64,000 nucleotides of DNA from an uncultured Clostridia bacterium (GCA_948630815.1 CAPIEU010000006.1:1-64000); one strand, 5' to 3'; positions 45,894 through 55,847 are shown, counted from the stretch's first letter. The notes: a model not told the origin generated them from the letters alone. A program made the numbers and translations.

Positions 45894-46316
45894 TTATTTT
45901 TTAAGATTTATACACTTTTCTAAAATTTTCTCTAATCTCTCTTCTTGTTTCGTTAAATATAAATACCCAATCAATCCTTCAAAAGCCGTAGAATACATAT
46001 ATTCTCTTACATCTGCATTTTTTGGTAAGTGATGATTCTCAGCATTTCTAGCTCTTCTTACTATTTCTTTTTCTTCGTTTGTTAGTTCTTCCATAAGTTC
46101 TTCTAAAATCTTTGCTTGTGCCCCTGCTTTAACATATCTTATCGCTTCTATATGTAGTTTATGTGAATTTAATTTTGTTGTATTTACTAGATATGCTCTT
46201 ATATATAATTCATATACTGCATCTCCAACATATGCCCATACAAGTGGAGACATTAAATTTATTTCGCTCTTATCTTTTTTTAATAAATCTTCTATTATAT
46301 TATTCAATTGTTTCAC
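45894..46316 (-). CDS. mrnC: Mini-ribonuclease III
   Basis: This 140-residue protein is an RNase III catalytic domain without a dsRNA-binding domain: SPLVWAYVGDAVYELYIRAYL near the N terminus with the catalytic acidic residues, then RRARNAENHHLPKNADVREYMYSTAFEGLIGYLYL. MrnC matures 23S rRNA in Firmicutes. It follows rbgA, a ribosome assembly GTPase, on the same strand. Confidence 0.92.
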   Translation of the reverse strand: MKQLNNIIEDLLKKDKSEINLMSPLVWAYVGDAVYELYIRAYLVNTTKLNSHKLHIEAIRYVKAGAQAKILEELMEELTNEEKEIVRRARNAENHHLPKNADVREYMYSTAFEGLIGYLYLTKQEERLEKILEKCINLKK

Positions 46317-46329
46317 TTCTCCTTAAATA

Positions 46330-46425
46330 CGCTATAGTCTTACTGAATGTATGACGTTTTTGTTTTTCTCTCATAGTTCGAAAAACAAAAAGTACTCTCG
46401 TTCATGTGTCGCTACTTAACTATCT
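46330..46425 (-). repeat. Dispersed hairpin repeat, copy D (reverse)
   Basis: Reverse-oriented copy: CTGAATGTATGACG, arms TTTTTGTTTTTCTCTC and GAAAAACAAAAAG, then TTCATGTGTCGCTA. It spans the gap between mrnC and rbgA and touches the rbgA stop codon. Confidence 0.7.
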
Positions 46426-47349
46426 ATTTAAATTTTGTGTCGTAACAGTAACCTTTTCTAATGAAATTTTGCCTAATTTTCCTGTTCTAAAATCATCTAA
46501 TACTACATTTGCAACTTTTTCTTCATCCACATTTCCACCTGAAACAATTGCTCCTCGTCTTTTACCTATTAGGTTAAAAATATCCATAATTTGTTCATTT
46601 GGATTTTGATTATTCTCTACTATATTTTCAAATTCTTCATTTGATATTTTGTATCTTTCAGTTACATTTTCTTTATAATTTTCTAATAAAAACTTTAATA
46701 GATAAAATGCAATCTCTGTTTTTTCTAAAATATCATCTTTTATTGTTCCTACAAAGGATAAATTTAGTGCTACTTTTTCATTTTCAAATTTTGGCCATAA
46801 TACACCTGGAGTATCTAATAATTCTATATTATTAGATAAACGAATCCATTGTTTTTGTTTTGTAAAACCTGGCTTATTTCCAACTCCAGCTGAAGTTTTT
46901 TTAGATATTCTATTAATAAATGATGATTTTCCTACATTTGGTATTCCTAAAATCATAACTCTAATAGACTTTCCTACTCTTCCTTTTTCTGCATTCTTAC
47001 TAATCTCGTCTTTCATTATATTTTCAATTTGCCTTGTAACTTCATTTATTCCAAATCCAGAGTTTGCGTCTGTTAGTATTGCTTTTATTCCATTTTTTTC
47101 AAAGTAAGTAGCCCATTTCTTATTCTGTAGTTCATCTGCTAAATCACATTTATTTAACACAATAATTTTCTTTTTATCTTTAGCAATTTGCTGTAAATCT
47201 GGATTTTGGCTTGACATTGGAATTCTTGCATCTAATAATTCTATTACTACATCAATTAATTTCAAATCTTCTATTATCTGTCTTTTTGTTTTTGCCATAT
47301 GCCCTGGATACCAGTTGATATTGTTTATATTTTCTGCCACTATTCTCAC
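46420..47349 (-). CDS. rbgA: Ribosome biogenesis GTPase RbgA (YlqF)
   Basis: This 309-residue circularly permuted GTPase shows NINWYPGHMAKTKR at the N terminus, G4 NKCDLAD (about 65-71) before the P-loop GIPNVGKSSFINR (about 134-146), then DTPGVLWP. RbgA assists late assembly of the 50S subunit. The following genes in the strand order are mrnC; the preceding is a tsaC-type gene 11 bases away. Confidence 0.93.
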   Translation of the reverse strand: MRIVAENINNINWYPGHMAKTKRQIIEDLKLIDVVIELLDARIPMSSQNPDLQQIAKDKKKIIVLNKCDLADELQNKKWATYFEKNGIKAILTDANSGFGINEVTRQIENIMKDEISKNAEKGRVGKSIRVMILGIPNVGKSSFINRISKKTSAGVGNKPGFTKQKQWIRLSNNIELLDTPGVLWPKFENEKVALNLSFVGTIKDDILEKTEIAFYLLKFLLENYKENVTERYKISNEEFENIVENNQNPNEQIMDIFNLIGKRRGAIVSGGNVDEEKVANVVLDDFRTGKLGKISLEKVTVTTQNLNR

Positions 47350-47360
47350 TTCCTTAGCTA

Positions 47361-48002
47361 TTATACATTCTTTATCCTTACCACTTTTTCTAATTCTTCT
47401 TTTTTTATTTTTCCTTCTCTTATAATAAGAACTTGTCCATTTTCTACTTGAACAATTGTAGATACAGTATCACTTTCTATATCACCACAATCTAAAATAT
47501 AGTCTACTTTACCACCTAGTTCTTTAACAATATTTTCTATTTTTGTTCCTGTAAGACTACCAGAAAGATTAGCACTAGGAGCCACAATAGGAACACCTGA
47601 TGTTTTAATAAGTTTATAAATAAGTCCTTCCTTTATAAGTCTAATTCTAACATATTCATCACCAGATGATACAACACTAGGTAATATACTTTCTCTTTTT
47701 TTGAATTTTATTGTTAAATATCCTGGCCAAAAAGCATCTATCAATTTTTGTTCTACCTCACTTACATTCTCTACCAGTTCTTTTAGCATTGAAATATCTG
47801 AAATTAGAATGCTTAAAGGCTTATTTTTAGGTCTTCCTTTAACTTCATAAATTCTTTCGCAAGCCTCTTTATCATAAGCATTAGTCCCAATTCCATAAAC
47901 AGTGTCTGTAGGAAAAACCACTATTTTCCCTTTTTTTAAAGCATTAGCAATTTCAAAGATAGTATCATCATCTATTTCTTCTTTATTTATGTATTTAGTC
48001 AT
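47361..48002 (-). CDS. tsaC: L-threonylcarbamoyladenylate synthase
   Basis: This 213-residue protein has the YrdC/Sua5 domain: GKIVVFPTDTVYGIGTNAYD, KGRPKNKPLSILI and APSANLSGSLTGT. It makes threonylcarbamoyl-AMP for t6A at position 37 of tRNAs, the substrate later cyclised by TcdA, which is also encoded in this window. Size fits the short TsaC form with a small C-terminal extension. Confidence 0.9.
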   Translation of the reverse strand: MTKYINKEEIDDDTIFEIANALKKGKIVVFPTDTVYGIGTNAYDKEACERIYEVKGRPKNKPLSILISDISMLKELVENVSEVEQKLIDAFWPGYLTIKFKKRESILPSVVSSGDEYVRIRLIKEGLIYKLIKTSGVPIVAPSANLSGSLTGTKIENIVKELGGKVDYILDCGDIESDTVSTIVQVENGQVLIIREGKIKKEELEKVVRIKNV

Positions 48003-48060
48003 ATTTCATATCCTTTCGCAATGCACAAATTTGTTAGAAAAGAATTAAATTTTTCAACCT

Positions 48061-49873
48061 TTACTCTTCATCTAATTTTAAAACAGACAAGAATGCCTCT
48101 TGTGGTATGTCTACATTTCCTATTTGGCGCATTTTTTTCTTTCCTCTTTTTTGCTTTTCTAATAATTTTTTCTTTCTTGTTATATCTCCACCATAACATT
48201 TCGCAAGTACATCTTTCCTATATGCTGATATTGTTTCCCTTGCTATAATTTGCCCTCCAATTACTGCTTGTATAGGTATTGCAAATAATTGCCTTGGTAT
48301 TACTGTTTTTAGCTTTTCTACCATTTTCTTTCCTCTTTGATAGCTTGTATCTTTATGCACTATAAAACTTAAAGCATCAACACCTTCTCCGTTTACACGT
48401 ATATCTAATTTTACAAGTTCTGCTCTTCTATATTCTTTAAATTCATAATCAAATGATGCATATCCTTTTGTTTTTGATTTTAAGCTATCAAAAAAGTCAT
48501 ATATAATCTCATTTAATGGTAGTTCATAAATAAGAATTACTCTTGACTCATCAAGATATTTCATATCTATATATGTACCACGTCTATTTTGGCATATTTC
48601 CATTATATTTCCTACATATTCTTTTGGAGTTAATATTTCTGCTTTTACAATTGGTTCTTCCATATATGATATTTCTTGTGGCGATGGTAAGTCACTTGGA
48701 TTATATAGTTCTTCAACTGTTCCATCAGTTTTATGAATTTTATATATAACTGATGGTGATGTAGTAATAAGGCTTAAATCAAATTCTCTATCTAATCTTT
48801 CTTCTATTATTTCTAAATGTAATAATCCTAAAAATCCACATCTAAAACCAAAGCCTAAAGCTGTAGAGGTTTCTGTTTCGTATTGTAAGCTAGCATCATT
48901 TAGCTTTAATTTTTCTAAGGCTTCTTTTAAATTTTCATAATCGCTTCCATCTACTGGGTATAGTCCACAATATACCATTGGATTTACTTTCTTATATCCT
49001 TTTAGCGCTTCAGCTGCTGGATTATTATTTAATGTAATTGTATCACCAACGTGTACATCAGATAAATTTTTAATACTTGCTGCAATATACCCTACTTCTC
49101 CTGCAAGAAGTTTATTGGTTTGTTTATAAGTTCCTGGTTCAAAAATTCCGTACTTCTGTTATAGTAAATACCTTGCCAGCTGCCATTAATCTTATTTCGT
49201 CACCAACTTTTACTATACCATCCACAACTCTTACATATGCTATTGCACCTTTATAATTATCATAAAAAGAATCAAAAATTAAACATTTTAATTTTTCCTC
49301 TTCATCACCAGTAGGTGCTGGAATGTCTGTTACAATTCTTTCTAAAACTTGATCTACATTTAATCCTGATTTTGCAGATATACAAGGAGCATCCATTGCG
49401 GGAATTCCAATAATATCTTCTATTTCTTTTTTCACTTCATCTGGTCTTGCATTTGGTAAGTCTACTTTATTTATTACTGGTAATATTTCTAAGTTATTAT
49501 CTAATGCTAAATATACGTTTGCAAGAGTTTGCGCTTCTACTCCTTGGCTTGCATCTACAACTAAAATTGCTCCATCACAAGCAGCAAGGCTTCTAGATAC
49601 CTCGTAGTTAAAGTCTACGTGTCCTGGTGTATCTATTAAATTAAATGTATATTCTTCACCATTTTTTGCAATATATTTCATTCTTACAGCTTGCGATTTT
49701 ATAGTAATTCCTCTTTCACGCTCTAAATCCATATTGTCTAAAACTTGTTCCTCCATCTCACGTTTAGAAAGTACTCCTGTCATTTCAATTAATCTATCTG
49801 CAAGAGTTGATTTTCCATGATCTATATGTGCAATTATACAAAAGTTTCTAATATGACTTTGTCTATCTTTCAA
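48061..49873 (-). CDS. lepA: Elongation factor 4 (one CGG +1 site)
   Basis: From ATG 49873, 241 codons lead to CGG at 49150; skipping one base restores 603 residues, the normal LepA length. The GTPase part has [21 protein letters not shown] and NKVDLPNA; after the site come [37 protein letters not shown] and the C-terminal LepA-specific domain ending [14 protein letters not shown]. The restored glycine is the conserved one in EVG(I/V)F at the start of domain II. Unshifted translation would make only the G domain. Confidence 0.93.
49147..49150 (-). other. CGGA +1 shift site in lepA
   Basis: Preceding codon GTA, restored ITEVGIFEPG. The unshifted frame stops 2 codons later (AAT TTT TGA). Confidence 0.9.
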
Positions 49874-50033
49874 AGTTACTTCTCCTCCATATTCAAATTA
49901 TGCTCCAATTATTGCTATTGTAACATAAATCTATTGAAAGTACAATATATTTTTATTTTATAACCTATGCTTTTCTTATTTACAAAATAAATTTATATAA
50001 CATCTTTGTAATCCTTTATACATTAATATTTTC

Positions 50034-50062
50034 TTGCACAATCGAACATAATGTGTTAAAAT
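50034..50062 (+). promoter_or_regulatory. Promoter of the 50111 small gene
   Basis: TTGCAC (50034-50039), 17-base spacer, TAAAAT (50057-50062), placed 48 bases before the ATG at 50111. Confidence 0.6.
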
Positions 50063-50110
50063 TAATATGTAACTTAATGTTTATTGTTTTTTAAAGGGAG
50101 AATATCAACA

Positions 50111-50350
50111 ATGGAGAAAACATCTAAAACTTTAACAGTTGCATTAAACGAGCTTATAGACCAGCTTAACAAAGAAGAAATTGCTACAATCTGCGATTTA
50201 GCATTGCAATTGGCTACTAATTTACCCCAGAACTATGCACCATACCTTCCACCCCAAAAAATGTTAGTATCATCTGTGGTACCTCAAAATTCCAAATCTT
50301 CACTAGTCAAATTGTACACAGCTACTTATCAGCTTGTTGACAATCCTTAG
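50111..50350 (+). CDS. Small hypothetical protein
   Basis: AAGGGAG lies before the ATG at 50111; an earlier in-frame ATG (50084) has no ribosome binding site. The 79-residue product has a helical N-terminal half with regular leucines (LTVALNELIDQLNKEEIATI) and a proline-rich middle (LPQNYAPYLPPQ). Not recognised. It has its own promoter and terminator and lies on the plus strand between lepA and uvrB, both on the minus strand. Confidence 0.6.
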   Translation: MEKTSKTLTVALNELIDQLNKEEIATICDLALQLATNLPQNYAPYLPPQKMLVSSVVPQNSKSSLVKLYTATYQLVDNP

Positions 50351-50373
50351 TTAATGTAACTGTAAAAAACAGC

Positions 50374-50403
50374 AAAAGGAGATTGTTCTTTGACCTCCTT
50401 TTT
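50374..50403 (+). terminator. Rho-independent terminator
   Basis: Stem AAAAGGAG/CTCCTTTT followed by TTTG, 23 bases after the stop of the 50111-50350 gene. Confidence 0.7.
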
Positions 50404-50466
50404 GTATTACATAAATTATATATAAAATTTAATCTATGTATAAAAGTATTAATTCACAATATTTTC

Positions 50467-50495
50467 TTGTATTATTTTACATAAAGTTGTATAAT
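50467..50495 (+). promoter_or_regulatory. Promoter of the 50554 small gene
   Basis: TTGTAT (50467-50472), 17-base spacer, TATAAT (50490-50495), followed by the left arm of an inverted repeat and the gene. Confidence 0.6.
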
Positions 50496-50521
50496 GTATA
50501 TACAAGCCATAAAGGCTTAAC

Positions 50522-50792
50522 ACCTGCCACCTTTATATTTAGGAGATAATATTATGCAAGATGTAGAAGAAAGAGAATATCAGATAGAAAGCTATTTATC
50601 TGATATAGCATCAGGTCAGTTGCTTAGTGTAACTATTAGAATACCTGAAAATGAGATTAAAGAACTTGCAACAATTCATTCTAATTTACTATTTACTATT
50701 GAAAGAACCTATATTGATAATGGACGCAATATCAATATAACAAACGTTTCTAAAAAATTGAATATTTAAGTAACTGTTAACTTGTGGCAGGT
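50522..50792. repeat. Inverted repeat enclosing a small gene
   Basis: ACCTGCCAC (50522-50530) in the leader and GTGGCAGGT (50784-50792) after the stop codon are perfectly complementary and enclose the whole coding region at 50554-50769. In the mRNA they could join the 5' and 3' untranslated ends. Confidence 0.55.
50554..50769 (+). CDS. Small hypothetical protein
   Basis: TTAGGAGATAATATT precedes the ATG. The 71-residue product is soluble and acidic, with one likely helix-strand pattern (ASGQLLSVTIRIPENEIKELATIHSNLL). I do not recognise it. Own promoter, own terminator, and an enclosing inverted repeat make it a self-contained unit. Confidence 0.6.
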   Translation: MQDVEEREYQIESYLSDIASGQLLSVTIRIPENEIKELATIHSNLLFTIERTYIDNGRNINITNVSKKLNI

Positions 50793-50804
50793 TATAGTTG
50801 TAAA

Positions 50805-50833
50805 AGGTAATGCTCGTTTTTTGAGCATTACCT
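50805..50833 (+). terminator. Bidirectional terminator
   Basis: Stem AGGTAATGCTC/GAGCATTACCT with a T-rich loop, between the plus-strand small gene and the convergent uvrB end; a T-rich run follows on the plus strand. Confidence 0.75.
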
Positions 50834-50850
50834 CTTTCTTTATTATTCTT

Positions 50851-52809
50851 TTACATTAATTTTTCTAATTCTTTTATTTTATCACGTAATTCAGCTGCTT
50901 GTTCGAATTCCATATTGCTTGCGTGTTTTAACATTTCATCTGTTAATTTATTAATAATATCTCCTATATCTTCATCCTTTTTAATATCATACTCATTACC
51001 TATATCTTCAACAATACTTGCTTTAATTGTATCTCTTACAGATTTCTTAATGGTTTCTGGCACTATTCCATTTTTCTTATTATATTCACTTTGTATTTTT
51101 CTTCTTCTGTTTGTCTCAGTTATAGCCTTTTCCATAGATTCAGTTAACTCATCTGCATACATTATAACTTTTCCTTGTGTATTTCTGGCAGCACGCCCTA
51201 TTGTTTGTATTAATGAACGCTCTGAACGTAGGAATCCCTCTTTATCTGCATCTAGTATTGCCACAAGTGAAACTTCTGGAATATCTAATCCTTCTCTTAA
51301 AAGGTTAATTCCAACTAATACATCAAATTCACCGAAGTCTTAAGTTTCTTATTATTTCCATTCTTTCAAGTGCCTTTATTTCTGAATGCATATATCTTAC
51401 TTTTATATCTATTCCTGCAAGATATGATGTTAAATCTTCTGCCATCTTTTTTGTTAATGTAGTAACTAACACTCTTTCATTTTTCTCCACTCTTTCCCTG
51501 ATTTGTGTAATTAAATCGTCTATTTGATTTTCTACTGGTCTTACTTCAATATTAGGATCTAATAATCCAGTTGGACGTATAATTTGTTCTACTACATTTT
51601 CTTTAGAATTCTGGGCTTCATAATCTGCTGGTGTTGCACTAACAAATATTACTTGATTAATTTTATCTTCAAATTCATTAAATTTTAATGGTCTATTATC
51701 TAACGCTGAAGGAAGCCTAAATCCGTAATTTACTAAAGACTCTTTTCTTGCTCTATCCCCATTATACATTCCTCTTACTTGTGGAATTGTTGCATGTGAT
51801 TCGTCTATTAGTAATAAAAAATCATCTGGAAAATAGTCAAATAACGTAAATGGTGCACTTCCTTCTGGTCTTCCACTAATAAGCCTTGAGTAATTCTCTA
51901 TTCCTTGACAGAAACCAGTTTCTCTCATCATCTCAATATCAAAGTTTGTTCTTTCTTCAATTCTTTGTGCTTCGATTAATTTGTTTTTTGATTTAAAGTA
52001 TTCTATCCTTTCTTTAAGTTCAATTTCTATATCTTTTATTGCTCTTTCCATTTTATCTTTTGAAGTAACATAGTGAGAATTTGGAAATATCATAACATGA
52101 TTTCTTATTCCAACTTTTTTACCAGTAACTGGGTTTATTTCTGTTATTTTTTCAACTTCATCTCCCCACATTTCTATACGTATTGCTTTTTCACTTTCAT
52201 CTGATGGATAAATTTCAATTATATCTCCTTTAGCTCTAAAGGTTCCTCTTTTAAAATCTATTTCATTTCTAGAGTATTGCATATTTACCAATTTTCTTAA
52301 TATTTCATCTCGTGATTTTACCATACCTGGACGTAAAGATACTATCATATTTTCATAATCTATAGGGTCACCAAGTCCATATATACAAGAAACAGAAGAT
52401 ACTATTATAACATCTTTTGTTTCAAATAAACTAGCTGTTGCAGAGTGTCTTAGCTTGTCTATTTCATCATTAATAGAAGAATCTTTTTCTATATATGTAT
52501 CTGATGAGGCTATATAGGCTTCTGGTTGGTAATAGTCGTAGTAACTAACGAAGTATTCAACGTTGTTCTCTGGGAAGAACTCTTTGAATTCACTATAAAG
52601 TTGACCGTGCGAGTGTCTTGTTATGGGCGAGTACGAGGGTTGGCTTTTGTACTTTTTGTATAATATTTGCCATTGTAAAAGTTTTTCCTGAACCCGTAAC
52701 CCCTAGAAGTGTCTGGAATTTCTTACCCTCCATTATTCCGGTTGCTAAGATATTCTATTGCTTTTGGTTGGTCGCCTGTTGGCTTATATTCTGAGTGTAA
52801 TTTAAACAT
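50851..52809 (-). CDS. uvrB: Excinuclease ABC subunit B (three CGG +1 sites)
   Basis: From ATG 52809 the frame meets CGG at 52740 (codon 24), 52607 (44 codons later) and 51334 (424 codons later). Skipping one base each time restores 651 residues, the normal UvrB size, ending at 50851. Recognisable parts: [20 protein letters not shown], Walker [11 protein letters not shown], the beta-hairpin region [25 protein letters not shown], helicase motifs V-VI ([30 protein letters not shown]) and the C-terminal UVR motif ([17 protein letters not shown]). All three restored glycines match positions I remember as glycine in other UvrB proteins. Loss of any one shift would abolish repair function. Confidence 0.93.
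51331..51334 (-). other. CGGT +1 shift site 3 in uvrB
   Basis: Preceding codon CTT. The restored glycine is in the near-invariant [16 protein letters not shown] is followed directly by TGA in the unshifted frame... the codon after CGG reads TGA. Confidence 0.9.
52604..52607 (-). other. CGGT +1 shift site 2 in uvrB
   Basis: Preceding codon GCA, restored AHNKTLAGQLYSEF. The unshifted frame stops after 3 codons (TAG). Confidence 0.9.
52737..52740 (-). other. CGGA +1 shift site 1 in uvrB
   Basis: Preceding codon AAC, restored [18 protein letters not shown]. The unshifted frame stops after 4 codons (TAA). Confidence 0.9.
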
Positions 52810-52844
52810 TTTTTGCCTCCATTTATTTTTAATTACTTAATATC

Positions 52845-53804
52845 CTAATCATCATTTAAAAAATTTATCACTAAATCAATAAGTATCTCTTTTTCCTTTG
52901 GATTAGATTCTGCAATTAGAAGTGTTAACGCTGCTAATGTGTTATTATCAATAGTTTGTTTACCATCTTTATATAAAATACCATAAAAATTTAAAAAGTA
53001 TATAAACAAAGTTGCTGCAATTCTTTTATTTCCATCTGCAAATACATGATTTTTAACTATTAAGTATAAAAAATTAGCTCCTTTTTCTTCTATACTTTTG
53101 TATATATCTTGTCCATCAAAACTTTGATAAATATTTCCTATAATTGATTCTAAGCCTTTATCTCTTTCTACTGCAAATAAAGTACTTTCTTCATTAAATC
53201 TAAGTTTATTTATTATCTCTACACATTCTTTATATGCAATTTTTCTTTCATCTTTCTTTCCATCTATTTTCTTTAATGTTCTATGATCGTAATCATCTAA
53301 TAAATCTAATGCTTTTGAATAATTTCCAATTACTTTTAAAATTTCTTTAGCATCATTTCTTTCTAATCTTTCATCTATTCTATTTGCAATATCAAATAAT
53401 TGTATTGTTTTTTCTAAATACTCTAATCTTTTTTGATTTACTGCATAACCTTTTAACATATAATCTTTTAAAACATTATTTGCCCACTGCCTAAAAATTA
53501 CACCATTTTTAGATTTTACTCTATAGCCAATACTCAATATCATATCTAAATTATAATATTCTATATCTCTTTTTACATTTCTATTTCCTTCTTTTTGAAC
53601 TGTCGCAAAATTTGCGACAGTTGGAATATCTTTCAATTCCTCTTTTAAAGCATTATTAATATGCTTTCCTATGGTTTTTACATCTCTATTAAATAACTCT
53701 GCCAGTTGTTGCCTGTTTAACCACACTGTTTCATCTTTTAAATTAACCTCTAATTTTACTCCCTGATTTTCAAATAAAATAATTTCATTTTCCTTTTCTT
53801 CCAT
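52845..53804 (-). CDS. RhuM-type protein with C-terminal Fic/Doc domain
   Basis: This 319-residue protein has an N-terminal RhuM-like region (VWLNRQQLAELFNRDVKTIGKHI, NFATVQKEGNRNVKRDIEYYNLDMILSIGYRV, FRQWANNVLKDYM) and a C-terminal Fic fold with the catalytic motif HVFADGNKRIAATLF. Fic domains usually transfer AMP or another phosphate-containing group to a target hydroxyl. No antitoxin gene with an inhibitory helix is adjacent. Such proteins are typical of genomic islands and may be toxin-like; the gene lies directly upstream of uvrB (35 bases). Confidence 0.82.
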   Translation of the reverse strand: MEEKENEIILFENQGVKLEVNLKDETVWLNRQQLAELFNRDVKTIGKHINNALKEELKDIPTVANFATVQKEGNRNVKRDIEYYNLDMILSIGYRVKSKNGVIFRQWANNVLKDYMLKGYAVNQKRLEYLEKTIQLFDIANRIDERLERNDAKEILKVIGNYSKALDLLDDYDHRTLKKIDGKKDERKIAYKECVEIINKLRFNEESTLFAVERDKGLESIIGNIYQSFDGQDIYKSIEEKGANFLYLIVKNHVFADGNKRIAATLFIYFLNFYGILYKDGKQTIDNNTLAALTLLIAESNPKEKEILIDLVINFLNDD

Positions 53805-53859
53805 ATTTGCCTCCTTTTTCTATTACACGAATTCGGTCACAAACTCTCTTATATTTTAA

Positions 53860-54369
53860 TTAAATTAATTTTATTTCATATAGATTTCTTAAATATTTAT
53901 TGTTAATGATAATTTGCTTTTTAATAGAAAATCCAGTTTTTTTAAATGCAGTGTTGCTTGGAACATTTTCTGGATGTACAGTTGATATCATGTAATCGAA
54001 TTTTAAATGTTTTGCTTTATCTTGCTGTATTTTTATTAAATTTTGCATAATTCCTCTATTTCTACATTCCTTTAATACTAATGCACTTCCTAATTCACAT
54101 ACCTTGTATCTTTTCAATCCTAAAGTATTTATATATTCTTTTAAATCTTCTTGATTAACATATAGTTGCGTCATTCCAACTAATTTTTCGTTATCATATG
54201 CTCCTAGATTATAAACATAATCAACATCAAACATTCTTCGTAATTCTTTTTCTTTATCACCTATAAAATAGAATTCTGGTCTTTCTAAATTGTTTATTAC
54301 ATTATCCATTAGGTCTAATATTTTTTCTTTATCCTTTTGCTCAATTTCTTTGTAAATAAGCTCATTCAC
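53860..54369 (-). CDS. GNAT family N-acetyltransferase
   Basis: A 169-residue protein with the GNAT acetyl-CoA motif ELGSALVLKECRNRGIMQNLI (motif A region, R/Q-x-x-G-x-G/A variant) and MISTVHPENVPSNTAFKKTGF (motif B). Substrate unknown. It follows a second GNAT gene by 17 bases on the same strand, so the pair probably share a transcript. Confidence 0.85.
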   Translation of the reverse strand: MNELIYKEIEQKDKEKILDLMDNVINNLERPEFYFIGDKEKELRRMFDVDYVYNLGAYDNEKLVGMTQLYVNQEDLKEYINTLGLKRYKVCELGSALVLKECRNRGIMQNLIKIQQDKAKHLKFDYMISTVHPENVPSNTAFKKTGFSIKKQIIINNKYLRNLYEIKLI

Positions 54370-54386
54370 TTTAATTTTCCCCTTTT

Positions 54387-54863
54387 TTAATTATTTAAAA
54401 TATATTTTCCTTCATCTTTTTTAAATCCAAATTTTTGATATAATTTTATTGCATAAGGATTAATTGCATCTAATTCTATTTTTTTACACTTAAAATCTTC
54501 AAGTAAATCCAATACCATTTGCATTAATATATTTTGAATTCCTTTATGTCTATATTCTTCAGCTGTATAAACACTTGTTATATATGCTTTTTTGCCATTT
54601 AAGGATGAAGTAGAAGGCACCATTTGATGAATTACTACTCCGTTACAAGCCACTGCTCTATTAGTATCTTTATCTATTGCAACAAAAAAATAAATCGTTT
54701 TATTTAATTCTTGTAACAATACTTCTTTTATATTTTTCCTTGCTAAATCTTCGTTTTTTAATATTCTTCCTTCTACATTGCAATTATATAAATCTTGTTT
54801 TATTTTCAAATCAATCAATTCCTCTATTTCTTCTATTTCTGCTTTTTTATATAGTAATTCCAT
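54387..54863 (-). CDS. GNAT family N-acetyltransferase
   Basis: A 158-residue protein with KAYITSVYTAEEYRHKGIQNILMQMVL (acetyl-CoA binding) and LDAINPYAIKLYQKFGFKKDE. Substrate unknown; AAGGGATTATATAG precedes the ATG. Small-molecule or antibiotic acetylation cannot be decided from sequence. Confidence 0.85.
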   Translation of the reverse strand: MELLYKKAEIEEIEELIDLKIKQDLYNCNVEGRILKNEDLARKNIKEVLLQELNKTIYFFVAIDKDTNRAVACNGVVIHQMVPSTSSLNGKKAYITSVYTAEEYRHKGIQNILMQMVLDLLEDFKCKKIELDAINPYAIKLYQKFGFKKDEGKYILNN

Positions 54864-55006
54864 ATTCTATATAATCCCTTCCTTATTCATTTTATATTAT
54901 TTCTTCTCCTATATCCCTTTTTTCTGATAAGTATTATATCATATAGCACAAATGTTTGCAAACTTCTTTTACTTTTTTTGCCAACTTATTTCTATTACAT
55001 AGCAAA

Positions 55007-55030
55007 AGGTGACTCTTTTTTTAGTCACCT
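55007..55030 (-). terminator. Bidirectional terminator
   Basis: Stem AGGTGACT/AGTCACCT with an A/T loop and T-runs on both strands, directly after the stop of the acyltransferase gene that ends the 55-59 kb operon. Confidence 0.75.
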
Positions 55031-55050
55031 CTTTTTTAACACTAATTAAA

Positions 55051-55828
55051 TTATTCTTCTCTTACATACTTTATATATTCCATATTACTATTTTTGCTTC
55101 TTTTAACCATACATTCATACACTCTATCTCGTAACTCTTTTTGCTGTTCCTTTTTCGTTAAATCTTTATTTTGAAAAAATGGTCCATCTATGTAACTAAC
55201 TATTTTTACTTTATCTTTTCTCTTTTCATCTTTTACATATGTATTAGTTAAAGAAAATACTGGAACATCTAGCTCTACTGGATACTTAAATGACACATCT
55301 TTAAATGGTCTTATACTAGTATAATATGGCCAAATATGTGCTTCTGGGTATATTGTTATGGAATATCCGCTTCCTAATTCTTTTTTCTATTACTTGTAGA
55401 AAATTCTTCATTGCCTTTTTATCTCCAGGTATTGGTATTGCACCTAACATTTCTACTATTGTTTTTAAAAATTTCATAGATATATTTTCAGGATTTACTA
55501 TAAAATAGTTTCTTTTGGGGTAGTTTGCAAGGCTTGGTATAAATGTATCTGCAAAGGCTTGAGTATGATTACCATATATAAAATATCCTTCTTTTTTATA
55601 TTTTTTAAACTTTTCTTTTCCAACATATTTTATTTTAAATTTAATTTTAGCATATAAAAACTTGATTGGCATACTTATAATGTTTTGTAAAATATAAGAA
55701 CACATATTCCAAAATGGATTTCTATGTATATATTTATAGTTTTCATCTATTACTCTAGGTACTATCTTTGCAGTAGAGAATTCTTCATTCAATTCATCTT
55801 TATAATAAATAGTTTTTCTAGCTTCCAA
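55051..55828 (-). CDS. PlsC-type acyltransferase (one CGG +1 site)
   Basis: The proposed start is TTG at 55828, because TTGGAGGATAAT lies in front of it; a GTG at 55855 overlaps the upstream gene but lacks a binding site. Translation runs 153 codons to CGG at 55369; skipping one base restores 258 residues. The HxxxxD motif is in YGNHTQAFAD, and the second substrate motif YPEAHIWPYY comes just after the site. Unshifted translation would stop 16 codons later and lack this motif. Such enzymes acylate lysophospholipids or related lipids at the membrane. Confidence 0.85.
55366..55369 (-). other. CGGA +1 shift site in acyltransferase
   Basis: Preceding codon AAG, restored GYSITIYPEAHI with glycine at the start of the strand leading to the PE motif. 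The unshifted frame stops 16 codons later. Confidence 0.85.
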
Positions 55829-55847
55829 ATTATCCTCCAATTTAATT

